Below are positions 22,749-29,908 of a stretch of DNA of 30,695 bases, piece by piece (within the stretch, counting starts at the first letter, position 1; the number at the start of each line of letters is the position of its first letter). This DNA comes from a virus, in IMG/VR virus record IMGVR_UViG_3300027901_000022, positions 1 to 30,695 of that record; one strand, written 5' to 3'. The notes under the pieces are model-generated. The model had not been told where the DNA came from and did not search any database. It saw only the letters and a list, made by a program, of their open reading frames with translations. The position numbers and the translations under genes were made by a program.

Positions 22749-25451
22749 ATGTTTAAAAATTGTTATTATGACACACAAACTTCAACTATCCATCTTTGGG
22801 AGCAATTAGAAGGAGAAGATCTAAAAACCGAAATTCCTTGGACACCTTATCTTTTCTTACCTTCCAGAAAATCAGACATCAAAACAATCTACGGAAAACC
22901 AGTACACAAGAAAGAATTTGAGAATTACTTTGACTACCATAAATTTCATAAAGCTAACAATGCCAGTCATCTTTATGAAAACAATGTGAAGTTTGAGACT
23001 CAGTTTCTTGCAGAAAGATATCATGGGATACCAGACGAAGATATCTATGTTCCAATTTTGAGAACCTACTACATAGATATTGAAGTCTACTCTAAAGACG
23101 GAGGATTTCCAGATCATAGAAATCCAAAAGATCCCATAACCGCTATCTCCATAAGAGATAGTAGATCTTCAAAAGTGATGACGTTTGGATTTAACTACGT
23201 CAATAATAGAGTCAAATATACTGGTAACAGAATAGAAGGATTAACGTATGTTCATTGTGAATCGGAAGAAGAACTTTTGAGAAGGTTTCTGAAATTTTTA
23301 CATTACGAAGATGGTAAAAATGCACCAGACGTTTATAGCGGCTGGAATATTTGGGCTTTCGATTTACCTTACATAATCAATAGAACAAAGAATATTTGGG
23401 GAGATCAAGAAGGAGCGGAGATGTACAGTCTCATGTCTCCTATAAAGAAGGTCAGTATTTGGAAGCAAAAACTTTCCAATGATATTAACATTGACATGGG
23501 AGGAGTTACTATTCTGGATTACTACAATGTGTATCGCTGGTATGGAAAGAAGCTTGAGAGATACACACTTGAGTATGTCTGCCAAAAAGAACTAGGCAAG
23601 GGAAAACTTGACTGGTCAGAATATAAGAACCTAAATGAGTTAATGGAGAATGACTGGAATACCTACATTGAATACAATGCCATTGATACCATACGTGTGC
23701 ATGACTTGGAAAACAAGCTAGGGTATATCCGAATGATCCAAGCTTTAAGTCTTCTTTGCAAAGCTCCTATGAAATTCTACAACGCTCAAACCCAGTTGAT
23801 TGACGGTTTGATGTTAACTCACTACAGGAGAAATAATCTTTGTGCTCCTCATTTCTATGGAGGAAATCAGGAACCATTTCAAGCGGCACATGTTAAAGAT
23901 CCACACGTAGGATTGCACCAATGGGTAGTGGATGTTGATATCACAAGTAGCTATCCATCCCATATTATCACATTGAACATGTCTCTTGAAACCTTTGTTG
24001 GTAAAGTCTCTGGTATGCCTGAATATCAGGTAGTCAAAAATGTTGCCAGAAGAGAATTCGGTGAATTTAAAATGTTGAAAGAAGAAAAAGGAGAATGGAA
24101 AGTTGTAAAAGTTGACAAATTTAAATTGGAAAAATTTAACACCGCTCTGAAAAGAGGACTATTGGCTATTGCACCTAACGGAGCTATATTCTCCACTACT
24201 AAAGAAGGAGTTGTGGCACAAGTCGAGAAGAATGTGTTCTTTAAACGAAAAGAAGTAAAAGGCAAAAGAGATGAACATGGACACAAAGCAAATGAGACAG
24301 AAGGTAAAGAACAGCAAAGACACAAAGAGCGTGAAAGAGAACTTGACTCATTGCAAAGTGCTCTCAAAATTATGATGAACGCTTTCTTTGGTATTATGAG
24401 TGTTCCGTATTCCAGATACTTTAATGTTCATATTGCTTCTGCTATTACCGCTGGAGGAAGACACACCATCAAACAGGGAGAAGTATTTTGTAATGAGCTT
24501 CTAAATGATCCAAACGAAGATCTTATAGAGATCTTGAAGGACTTGGGATTTATTGGTGCTCCTCCAGTTCTAGATAAGGATTACGTAAAGTACATTGATA
24601 CTGATTCTCTATTTGTTGGATTGGGAGAATGGATTAAAGATTATGGACTAGGTGATGCATGGAGTAATTTTGATAGAGAAGAAAAAATAATGTGGATTAA
24701 GAAAATCTCTAGCATCATTGAAAAGTACATTGACGATAGGATCTTCAATGAAGTCCAGTTGAGAGATTACAATTCTCAAGTACATGATTTTAAGATAGGA
24801 TTCAAACAAGAGATTATCGCTCAATCCGCTCTATTCGTGAAGAAGAAGAAATACTCTTACTATCTTGTAGATAAAGAAGGAGTACCAAAGGATGAGCTAA
24901 AGACTACAGGATTAGAGATTGTTAGAAGCGATAGCTCAGAAGCCATTAGACCACGTTTGAAAAAAGTAATGGAGATGATTGTTAAACAGGAACCAGATAA
25001 AAACATAACCGCTACCATCCGTAAGTATCGCAAGGAACTAAGGGAGATGTCTCCAGAGGAGCTAGCCGCAAACGTAGGAATAAACAATATCCGCAAGTAC
25101 ATTAAACCAGCCGATGGACATCCTCATGGAAGACCAGTAAAGGGAACTCCTTGGCATGTCAAGGGAGTCTACAATTACAGGACTCTTTTAGATCATTTGG
25201 ATATCAAGGATAAGTATGAGGACATTCAAGAAGGTCTAAAAGCAAAGGTTATCTATGTCAAGAAGAATCCGTTTGAAGTTGACACCATAACATTTCAAGA
25301 ATGGCCCATTGAGTTTAATGACGTGCTCCAGTATGATCACGAAACCATGATTGAAAAATTTTTCGTCAACAAAATAAGGACGCTTCTTGAGCCGCTAGGC
25401 AAGGAGCATATCATTGACCATGACGAAGAAAAATTGAAGGTTTTTTTCTAA
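22749..25451 (+). CDS. Family B DNA polymerase, T4 gp43-like
   Basis: This 900-residue protein is close to T4 gp43's 898 and follows GAGGAGG. Proofreading exonuclease motifs: Exo I D110-I-E112, Exo II N200...D205 (GWNIWAFD), Exo III Y309...D313 (YNAID). Polymerase motifs: A, D397 in DITSSYPS; B, K540...N544...G548 (KIMMNAFFG); C, D617-T-D619 (YIDTDS). All catalytic acids are present. A charged segment (about 500-530, Lys/Glu/His-rich) lies before motif B. This is the phage replicase, downstream of its helicase, uracil glycosylase and two small proteins in one rightward operon. The end is marked by 11-bp repeats and a terminator. Confidence 0.95.
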   Translation: MFKNCYYDTQTSTIHLWEQLEGEDLKTEIPWTPYLFLPSRKSDIKTIYGKPVHKKEFENYFDYHKFHKANNASHLYENNVKFETQFLAERYHGIPDEDIYVPILRTYYIDIEVYSKDGGFPDHRNPKDPITAISIRDSRSSKVMTFGFNYVNNRVKYTGNRIEGLTYVHCESEEELLRRFLKFLHYEDGKNAPDVYSGWNIWAFDLPYIINRTKNIWGDQEGAEMYSLMSPIKKVSIWKQKLSNDINIDMGGVTILDYYNVYRWYGKKLERYTLEYVCQKELGKGKLDWSEYKNLNELMENDWNTYIEYNAIDTIRVHDLENKLGYIRMIQALSLLCKAPMKFYNAQTQLIDGLMLTHYRRNNLCAPHFYGGNQEPFQAAHVKDPHVGLHQWVVDVDITSSYPSHIITLNMSLETFVGKVSGMPEYQVVKNVARREFGEFKMLKEEKGEWKVVKVDKFKLEKFNTALKRGLLAIAPNGAIFSTTKEGVVAQVEKNVFFKRKEVKGKRDEHGHKANETEGKEQQRHKERERELDSLQSALKIMMNAFFGIMSVPYSRYFNVHIASAITAGGRHTIKQGEVFCNELLNDPNEDLIEILKDLGFIGAPPVLDKDYVKYIDTDSLFVGLGEWIKDYGLGDAWSNFDREEKIMWIKKISSIIEKYIDDRIFNEVQLRDYNSQVHDFKIGFKQEIIAQSALFVKKKKYSYYLVDKEGVPKDELKTTGLEIVRSDSSEAIRPRLKKVMEMIVKQEPDKNITATIRKYRKELREMSPEELAANVGINNIRKYIKPADGHPHGRPVKGTPWHVKGVYNYRTLLDHLDIKDKYEDIQEGLKAKVIYVKKNPFEVDTITFQEWPIEFNDVLQYDHETMIEKFFVNKIRTLLEPLGKEHIIDHDEEKLKVFF

Positions 25452-25488
25452 TAGATTTCTAATAGATTTCTAATAGACGCTAATAGAA
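25445..25488 (+). repeat. 11-bp tandem repeats (TTTCTAATAGA) at the polymerase stop
   Basis: Three perfect copies (25445-25455, 25456-25466, 25467-25477) and one degenerate copy (CGCTAATAGAA, 25478-25488). The first includes the polymerase stop TAA TAG, and because 11 is not a multiple of 3 the repeated TAATAG supplies stops in every frame. Confidence 0.85.
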
Positions 25489-25535
25489 GGTGACGCAAAT
25501 TGTTGTCAAAGTGACAATTTTTGTCACCTTTTTTT
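25487..25535 (+). terminator. Rho-independent terminator after DNA polymerase
   Basis: The outer stem AAGGTGAC/GTCACCTT (25487-25494 with 25523-25530) encloses an inner hairpin TTGTCA-AAG-TGACAA (25503-25517). A run of T to 25535 follows. Confidence 0.8.
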
Positions 25536-25580
25536 ATGGTATATCTCCGTAAGTATCTGATTTTATTACAAGTGGGTGTT

Positions 25581-25596
25581 TGGCACGAAACTTGCT
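25581..25596 (+). promoter_or_regulatory. Sigma54 (-24/-12) type promoter
   Basis: TGGCACGAAACTTGCT matches the sigma54 consensus TGGCACG-N4-TTGCW at every conserved base. It lies just after the terminator and before the antirestriction gene. No activator site was identified. An alternative reading is a T4 MotA-like box around TTGCTTA. Confidence 0.5.
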
Positions 25597-25638
25597 TATA
25601 TAATAGATTAGAATAAATAAATTAATTCTAAAAAAAGC

Positions 25639-25667
25639 TTGACAATGTACCTTATATAAGATAGAAT
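25639..25667 (+). promoter_or_regulatory. Sigma70 promoter for the accessory island
   Basis: TTGACA (25639-25644), 17 bases, TAGAAT (25662-25667): a consensus -35 with near-consensus -10. Transcription would begin at about 25674, leaving a leader of about 50 bases to the ATG at 25726. Confidence 0.75.
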
Positions 25668-25725
25668 GAAATTAGAAACGATGGAAAAAAACCAAAACCA
25701 CAAACCATTAAATAGGAGAAAAAAA

Positions 25726-26577
25726 ATGAGTAACAAAGTCTACGAAATTGTAACTCAGAGAATCCTTGAAAGTCTTGAAAATGGTGAGATTCCCTGGCAT
25801 AAACCTTGGAAAGCCGCATGGAATGTACGTATGCCGCATAACCTTGTTTCAAAAAAAGCCTACAGAGGAATCAACGTGTTCTTGCTGGCTTTCGCTCCGT
25901 TTGATTCACCTTACTGGTTGACCTTCAACCAATGCCGTAAGCTTGGTGGCAAAGTCAAGAAGGGTGAAAAATCCAGACTGGTTGTTTTCTGGAAAGTCTA
26001 TGATAAAGAGGTAGAGACAGATGACGGTAGCGAAATGCAGAAACGCTTTGTGCTCCGCTACTACAATGTCTTCAATACGGAGCAATGTGAAGACTTGGAT
26101 CTTAGCAAGGTTCAAAACGATACTGACCAGATTGACTTCAATCCGATTGAGGAATGTGAAGAGATCGTAAACAACATGCCTAATCTACCGACCATCAGGC
26201 ATCAGGGATCTTCCGCTTATTATCGGAGAAGTGAAGATTTGGTTAACATGCCGCCTAAAAATTCTTTCGATTCAGAAGAGAATTACTACAATACCAAGTT
26301 TCACGAATTGGCTCATTCTACGCAACATGAAAGCCGCTTGAATCGTCCAGATGAAGAGGATCATGCTTACAGCAAGGAAGAGCTTGTAGCCGAAATGACA
26401 GCCGCTATGCTTTGTGGAATGGCAGGAATCGAAACTAAAGTAATTGATAACTCTGCCGCTTACATTCAGCATTGGAGCAAGGCTTTCAAAGACAATGTAA
26501 AGCTGGTTGTGGAAGCCGCTCAAAAAGCGCAAAAAGCCGCTGACTACATTCTTAACAAAAACGAAAACAATAGCTAG
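25726..26577 (+). CDS. ArdC-like antirestriction protein (ssDNA-binding plus zincin)
   Basis: This 283-residue protein has the ArdC two-part layout. The N-terminal ssDNA-binding domain (about 1-130) includes IPWHKPWKA and YWLTFNQCRKLGGKVKKGEKS. The C-terminal metallopeptidase domain has HELAH at 193-197 (the HExxH zinc site) and HSTQHESRLNR. ArdC proteins protect incoming DNA from restriction. AGGAGAA precedes ATG 25726; earlier in-frame ATGs lie in the -10 box or lack a ribosome site. Arg codons are about half CGN, whereas the polymerase and neighbours favour AGA, so it was probably acquired recently. Its own promoters suggest early expression. Confidence 0.85.
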   Translation: MSNKVYEIVTQRILESLENGEIPWHKPWKAAWNVRMPHNLVSKKAYRGINVFLLAFAPFDSPYWLTFNQCRKLGGKVKKGEKSRLVVFWKVYDKEVETDDGSEMQKRFVLRYYNVFNTEQCEDLDLSKVQNDTDQIDFNPIEECEEIVNNMPNLPTIRHQGSSAYYRRSEDLVNMPPKNSFDSEENYYNTKFHELAHSTQHESRLNRPDEEDHAYSKEELVAEMTAAMLCGMAGIETKVIDNSAAYIQHWSKAFKDNVKLVVEAAQKAQKAADYILNKNENNS

Positions 26578-26583
26578 AGGATG

Positions 26584-26640
26584 GGGAACAAGAAATCCAT
26601 TTGGGAGAGATTCAGGGAACAAGAAATCTGAATCTCTCCC
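26584..26640 (+). promoter_or_regulatory. Hairpin with direct repeat between accessory genes
   Basis: A perfect 13-bp inverted repeat GGGAGAGATTCAG / CTGAATCTCTCCC (26603-26615 with 26628-26640) encloses a 12-base loop. The 14-mer GGGAACAAGAAATC occurs at 26584-26597 and again across the loop at 26615-26628. No T-run follows, so it is not a standard terminator. It may be an RNA processing, stability or translational control element for the gene at 26661. Confidence 0.55.
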
Positions 26641-26660
26641 CCTCTACGAAAGGAAATAAA

Positions 26661-27107
26661 ATGAATTGCAAACATGAACATAAAAAAGACTTCTCCTGCT
26701 ACTCATTCGGTGAACAGAAAAGAATTGAGCATGAATATTGTCCAGATTGCAAAGGACATTTTTTCAAGGGTGTCTTCTGGTCAAAAGAAGAGTGGGAGAA
26801 ATGGATTAACGATGATCCTACCTTCGATACTGGAAGTCAAGACAAGGGATTCAATAACGTCAAGACTTTAGGAGAAGCCAAAGAGATCTTCGCTAAACAC
26901 ACCGCTCCGTATGTAGACATTGTACAGAATCGTTTCACCAAACAACGGAGATGGGGTCAGGAAGGTTATGACTTGGGCATCCATCAGTACTTCATTGACA
27001 AGGACGGAGATGAGCTTGGTTACTACACTCCGATAATGCAAACCGTAATGATCTTTGCTGTTCCAAGGAAAGTAGGAATCAAGCAGGATCTAATCTCTGT
27101 GAGGTAA
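26661..27107 (+). CDS. Hypothetical protein with N-terminal Cys/His motif
   Basis: This 148-residue protein follows AAAGGAAA. The N-terminus contains MNCKHEHKKDFSCYSFG and EYCPDCKGHFFKG, a Cys/His set suited to one zinc site. The body is mixed (WGQEGYDLGIHQYF, then IMQTVMIFAVPRK). I do not recognise the family. Its place between ArdC-like and NADAR genes suggests an accessory or counter-defence role. Its start is preceded by the 26584-26640 hairpin. Confidence 0.65.
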   Translation: MNCKHEHKKDFSCYSFGEQKRIEHEYCPDCKGHFFKGVFWSKEEWEKWINDDPTFDTGSQDKGFNNVKTLGEAKEIFAKHTAPYVDIVQNRFTKQRRWGQEGYDLGIHQYFIDKDGDELGYYTPIMQTVMIFAVPRKVGIKQDLISVR

Positions 27108-27136
27108 AAAATGTTTCAGGAGAAGAAAGAATTATA

Positions 27137-27589
27137 ATGGACATTGGATCTAAAAAAGGATATCCCTCAAGTGCTTTGTCAAACTTCTCTCCTCATCCTT
27201 TTGTCTTCGATGGGATTGAATGTGCAAGCATGGAAGGTTTACTACAAGCGTTTAAATTCAAAGATGCAAACGTACAGGTAGAAGTCTGCAAGCTGGTAGG
27301 TCTGAAAGCCAAGTACAGAGGGAAGAAGCGAAACAAGGCATGGAAGCGAGTACAGACTCTATGGTGGATGCACAAGGAATACAAAAGGGATAGTGACGAA
27401 TACCAAAAGCTTCTTGACAGGGCTTATGATGCGCTTGCTACCAATACTAAATTTCAAAAGGCTTTACTGGCTTCTGGCAATGCAGTTTTAAAACATACAA
27501 TCGGTTCAAGTGATCCATCTAATACGGTTTTGACTAGACAAGAGTTTTGCTCACGTCTAACTAAAATAAGAGAAAGGCTGGAAAAATGA
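27137..27589 (+). CDS. NADAR (YbiA/DUF1768) family protein
   Basis: This 150-residue protein has the NADAR signature. SNFSPHPFVFDGIECASMEGLLQAFKF is read across residues 15-41, with the conserved SNF and the ECASMEGLLQAFKF-type block. It is followed by WWMHKEYKRDSDEYQKLLDRAYDAL, LLASG...LKHTIG and VLTRQEFCSRLTKIRERL. Family members act on ADP-ribosyl/NAD-linked groups; some remove ADP-ribose from DNA or counter NAD-linked defence. AGGAGAAG precedes the ATG. It sits with ArdC in what looks like a counter-defence island and is coupled by ATGA to the small protein that follows. Confidence 0.85.
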   Translation: MDIGSKKGYPSSALSNFSPHPFVFDGIECASMEGLLQAFKFKDANVQVEVCKLVGLKAKYRGKKRNKAWKRVQTLWWMHKEYKRDSDEYQKLLDRAYDALATNTKFQKALLASGNAVLKHTIGSSDPSNTVLTRQEFCSRLTKIRERLEK

Positions 27590-27702
27590 CTCTAACATTG
27601 GTTATAATTCTTACTACTGTATTGGTTGAATGTGCCATTGTTAAGTATGGCATGAAATATGGATTTGCTTCTTACAAACGGAAGGTAAAAACTAAAAAAT
27701 GA
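27586..27702 (+). CDS. Small single-pass membrane protein
   Basis: This 38-residue protein starts in an ATGA overlap with the NADAR gene. A hydrophobic segment (TLVIILTTVLVECAIV) is followed by a basic tail (SYKRKVKTKK), predicting cytoplasmic C-terminus. AAAGG lies before the ATG and a terminator hairpin begins within the stop. Function unknown. Confidence 0.55.
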   Translation: MTLTLVIILTTVLVECAIVKYGMKYGFASYKRKVKTKK

Positions 27703-27731
27703 GGGAGAGTGCTTCGTCTTCACTCTCCCTC
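27701..27731 (+). terminator. Hairpin ending the accessory island
   Basis: A perfect 11-bp stem GAGGGAGAGTG / CACTCTCCCTC with a 9-base loop lies at the end of the rightward genes. No strong T-run follows directly, so termination is inferred from position between convergent operons. Confidence 0.6.
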
Positions 27732-27740
27732 TGCTCCTCT

Positions 27741-27775
27741 CATGGAAGGGGCTTCCTCTTTACCACACTTCCATG
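27741..27775. terminator. Second hairpin in the convergent gap
   Basis: CATGGAAG (27741-27748) pairs with CTTCCATG (27768-27775); a competing small hairpin GGAAG-GGG-CTTCC lies inside. With the preceding hairpin it fills the 109-base gap between convergent operons. Confidence 0.4.
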
Positions 27776-27811
27776 CTTCCTCAATACTATTTATATTTTT
27801 TTATCGGTTAT

Positions 27812-28303
27812 TTACATTTTTCTTAAAAGTTTTTCTATTTCCATCTTTGCATCATACTGATTTGGGAATTGTCTCATCTTAGATTTTTTAACTCTCTTGT
27901 TTCCTTTCCATATTTCATAATCCCATCCGTAGTCATTTCCTCTAAGCTCAACTTTATGTCCTTTATGTGTAACTGTTTGACCACCTAGCATTGGTTTCCA
28001 TTGAAAATTACTACCTTCATTCGTCATTGTCTTCATAAATTTTTCAAAACCTTTATTTTTTTTTAGAAATAACCAAGACATTTTTCTAGCCGCATAATCA
28101 GCTTTTACTCCAGCTAGTCTTTGCTTTGAACTTGTAGGAGTAAAATATCTAGATGGATCTATTTTCCTGTTAGCGTTATTTTTGATTACTTTTTGGATTT
28201 CTCCTGTACCTTCATCATAGATAAGCCAATCATTAGGCCCGATTTTTTCATAGTCAATTGTAGGTATCTTTGCTTCTCCAATATATTTGTCTATTAAATC
28301 CAT
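27812..28303 (-). CDS. Hypothetical protein with N-terminal tag
   Basis: This 163-residue protein begins MDLIDKYIGEAKIPTID, a clear example of the recurrent tag with I-G-E followed by Ala. ATG 28303 is chosen (AGGAG 7 bases before) over ATG 28309 (1 base). The body is basic and Trp/Tyr-rich (GPNDWLIYDEGTGEIQK, KVELRGNDYGWDYEIWKG), with a C-terminal helix ending EKLLRKM. I do not recognise the body. Last gene of the leftward operon. Confidence 0.6.
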   Translation of the reverse strand: MDLIDKYIGEAKIPTIDYEKIGPNDWLIYDEGTGEIQKVIKNNANRKIDPSRYFTPTSSKQRLAGVKADYAARKMSWLFLKKNKGFEKFMKTMTNEGSNFQWKPMLGGQTVTHKGHKVELRGNDYGWDYEIWKGNKRVKKSKMRQFPNQYDAKMEIEKLLRKM

Positions 28304-28313
28304 TTTCATTCTC

Positions 28314-28571
28314 CTAAAAACTGAAACTACGTTTTTTGATTAATCCTCCCTTTTCGGCATCCTTCTTTAAATTCTTTACAGCCGTATGAAGCCTACCAGC
28401 TATTCGCTTTTGAATGTCCAGCGTTTTTAGAGCATTGTCATAGTCTCCCTGTTCTAAACGGTCATGTGCAAACTTCATGGAGTCAAACCATATAGTCATT
28501 TCTCTAAGAACAAGGTTCTTATTATAGTCAGCGTAGTTTTCCTCATTTAAATATTTGTCTGTTAAATCCAT
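28314..28571 (-). CDS. Small helical protein with N-terminal tag
   Basis: This 85-residue protein begins MDLTDKYLNEENYADYN (tag with L-N-E). A helical body follows (MKFAHDRLEQGDYDNALK), with a basic C-terminus (KKDAEKGGLIKKRSFSF). GGGAGAA precedes the ATG. Possibly an internal head protein by analogy with tagged neighbours. Confidence 0.6.
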   Translation of the reverse strand: MDLTDKYLNEENYADYNKNLVLREMTIWFDSMKFAHDRLEQGDYDNALKTLDIQKRIAGRLHTAVKNLKKDAEKGGLIKKRSFSF

Positions 28572-28572
28572 T

Positions 28573-29277
28573 TTATTCTCCCTCTGACATAGATTTCATC
28601 ATAGCTCTATCTTCTATGTCCTGCATTTTCTGTTTGTCTTGCAACTCTTTTAATCTTGGCAGATCCGCAACGCCAAATTTATTATTTATCTTCTTTACTT
28701 CCTCATCCGATAATATTCTAACTACTTTCATTGCACCACTAATCAACCATGATCCTGTCATATTAGGATTTGTCTTGTATTTATAATGTCCACCTTTAGG
28801 TATCGTATCTGTGATATGTGCTGTTCTAGCAATGACCTTTCCTTTCTTAGTTTTCTTAGCTCTTTTCATTGCTTCTGCTTGCCAGTTTACATCGTCTGGT
28901 ACTAGTACTTCTGCCCAAACTTGATCATCAGGTCTATAGTCTGGTGCTTTCAATTTATTATCAGATTTACCACCAATATGTGTAGCTATAGGCATATTGC
29001 CTGAGTGCCATCCAGGTCTAAAAGCAAGTTTACCTATTTTTGATTTTACTTTTCCATCTGGTGTCAGATGTCCAACGTCTGCTTCAACCCATACACCTAC
29101 AGGTATTTTCTCTTTTGCTTTGACAAACAACGGAAACAGGCTTCCTCCTTTTTTCACGAAAAGTTTATATGCCTTGACTGTTTTCTTAGGAACCATATCT
29201 AGTTTTTCAACTTCGCATATTTCCTTAAAATGATTATCGTCATATTCTGTAGTAGTTAAATATTCTTTTAGTCTCAT
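28573..29277 (-). CDS. Conserved-looking phage protein with RPGWH motif
   Basis: This 234-residue protein begins MRLKEYLTTTEYDD, a looser version of the tag (compare VKLKQFLKE at 15529). The central domain has KAYKLFVKKGGSLFPLF, IPVGVWVEADVGHLT, LAFRPGWHSGNMPIATHIGG and DDQVWAEVLVPDDVNW. This compact fold-like pattern resembles domains I have seen in large phage and polyvalent proteins but cannot name. Conserved His, Trp and Arg in RPGWHSG could be catalytic. The C-terminus is a charged helix. The domain may be an enzyme delivered or assembled with the virion. Confidence 0.6.
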   Translation of the reverse strand: MRLKEYLTTTEYDDNHFKEICEVEKLDMVPKKTVKAYKLFVKKGGSLFPLFVKAKEKIPVGVWVEADVGHLTPDGKVKSKIGKLAFRPGWHSGNMPIATHIGGKSDNKLKAPDYRPDDQVWAEVLVPDDVNWQAEAMKRAKKTKKGKVIARTAHITDTIPKGGHYKYKTNPNMTGSWLISGAMKVVRILSDEEVKKINNKFGVADLPRLKELQDKQKMQDIEDRAMMKSMSEGE

Positions 29278-29281
29278 GTCT

Positions 29282-29530
29282 TTAATTTAACCTTTTTAGT
29301 CTTTTTCTTGGTTTTCTTCTATAGTACCAAATATCTCCAAATCCTCCGAAACATCTGACAGGGATAAACTCTCTAGACAACGGAGCACTAGGATCTACGC
29401 TTGGATATATGTTTGCTTTAACGGGATTATAGAGATAACGCAACTTTCCTCCGCAATGATCACATGGATGGTGCATCATTAAGTAGTGTTCAAATTTCCT
29501 CTTACACTTATTGCATTGGAATTCGTACAT
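29282..29530 (-). CDS. Zinc-ribbon protein
   Basis: This 82-residue protein begins MYEFQCNKCKRKFE, with the second pair in PCDHCGGKLRYLYNP, giving C-x2-C...C-x2-C as in FmdB-type zinc ribbons. A basic C-terminal tail (YRRKPRKRLKRLN) suggests nucleic-acid contact. Unlike its neighbours it lacks the N-terminal tag. Confidence 0.7.
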   Translation of the reverse strand: MYEFQCNKCKRKFEHYLMMHHPCDHCGGKLRYLYNPVKANIYPSVDPSAPLSREFIPVRCFGGFGDIWYYRRKPRKRLKRLN

Positions 29531-29547
29531 CTCATGTTTACCTTCTC

Positions 29548-29748
29548 CTACAGTTTATGTGAGAAATACAAATCTTCTAGCAAAGGAACAATGGTGTTCA
29601 TTGCTATTCGGTCTTTGGGATTTACCTTATCATCCACAAACCCTGTTTTAATCAGAGCTTTCATAATTTCTTGTGCTGTATGGTTAATCTTTTGACTAGG
29701 CTTCATTGCTTCTACCATAGTCTCATATGCTTCTAATATTTTATCCAT
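29548..29748 (-). CDS. Small protein with tag-like N-terminus
   Basis: This 66-residue protein begins MDKILEAYETMVEAMKPSQ. The M-V-E-A stretch could be a cleavage site like those of its neighbours. The rest is helical (TAQEIMKALIKTGFVDDK, IVPLLEDLYFSHKL). GGGG lies before the ATG. Family unknown. Confidence 0.55.
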   Translation of the reverse strand: MDKILEAYETMVEAMKPSQKINHTAQEIMKALIKTGFVDDKVNPKDRIAMNTIVPLLEDLYFSHKL

Positions 29749-29749
29749 T

Positions 29750-29908
29750 TCATTTCCCCTCTATCATTTTCTGTACCGCTACAGATATTTCGCCTTGTCT
29801 ATCCATTGATAGGTTTTTAAATTCAGGTATCTTTTCTAAAGCTTTATAGATCTTATCTACAAGCTTGGCTTCATTCAGTTTGTTATCTATTTTTTTTAAG
29901 ATGCTCAT
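29750..29908 (-). CDS. Small tagged protein
   Basis: This 52-residue protein begins MSILKKIDNKLNEAKLVDK, the tag with L-N-E followed by Ala. The remainder is helical (IYKALEKIPEFKNLS, ISVAVQKMIEGK). AGGGAA precedes ATG 29908; the further upstream ATG at 29932 would lie within the adjacent small gene. It overlaps that gene by 26 bases. Confidence 0.55.
   Translation of the reverse strand: MSILKKIDNKLNEAKLVDKIYKALEKIPEFKNLSMDRQGEISVAVQKMIEGK

Noticed and set aside
22712-26599. Similar segments GATGGGATGAAGAAATCCAT (22712 region) and GATGGGGAACAAGAAATCCAT (26579 region)
   Set aside because: Short, imperfect similarity after two stop codons; the folding potential is weak and could be chance.
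27788-27795. Minus-strand TATAAATA in the convergent gap
   Set aside because: It would transcribe only antisense to the accessory island, and no leftward gene follows.
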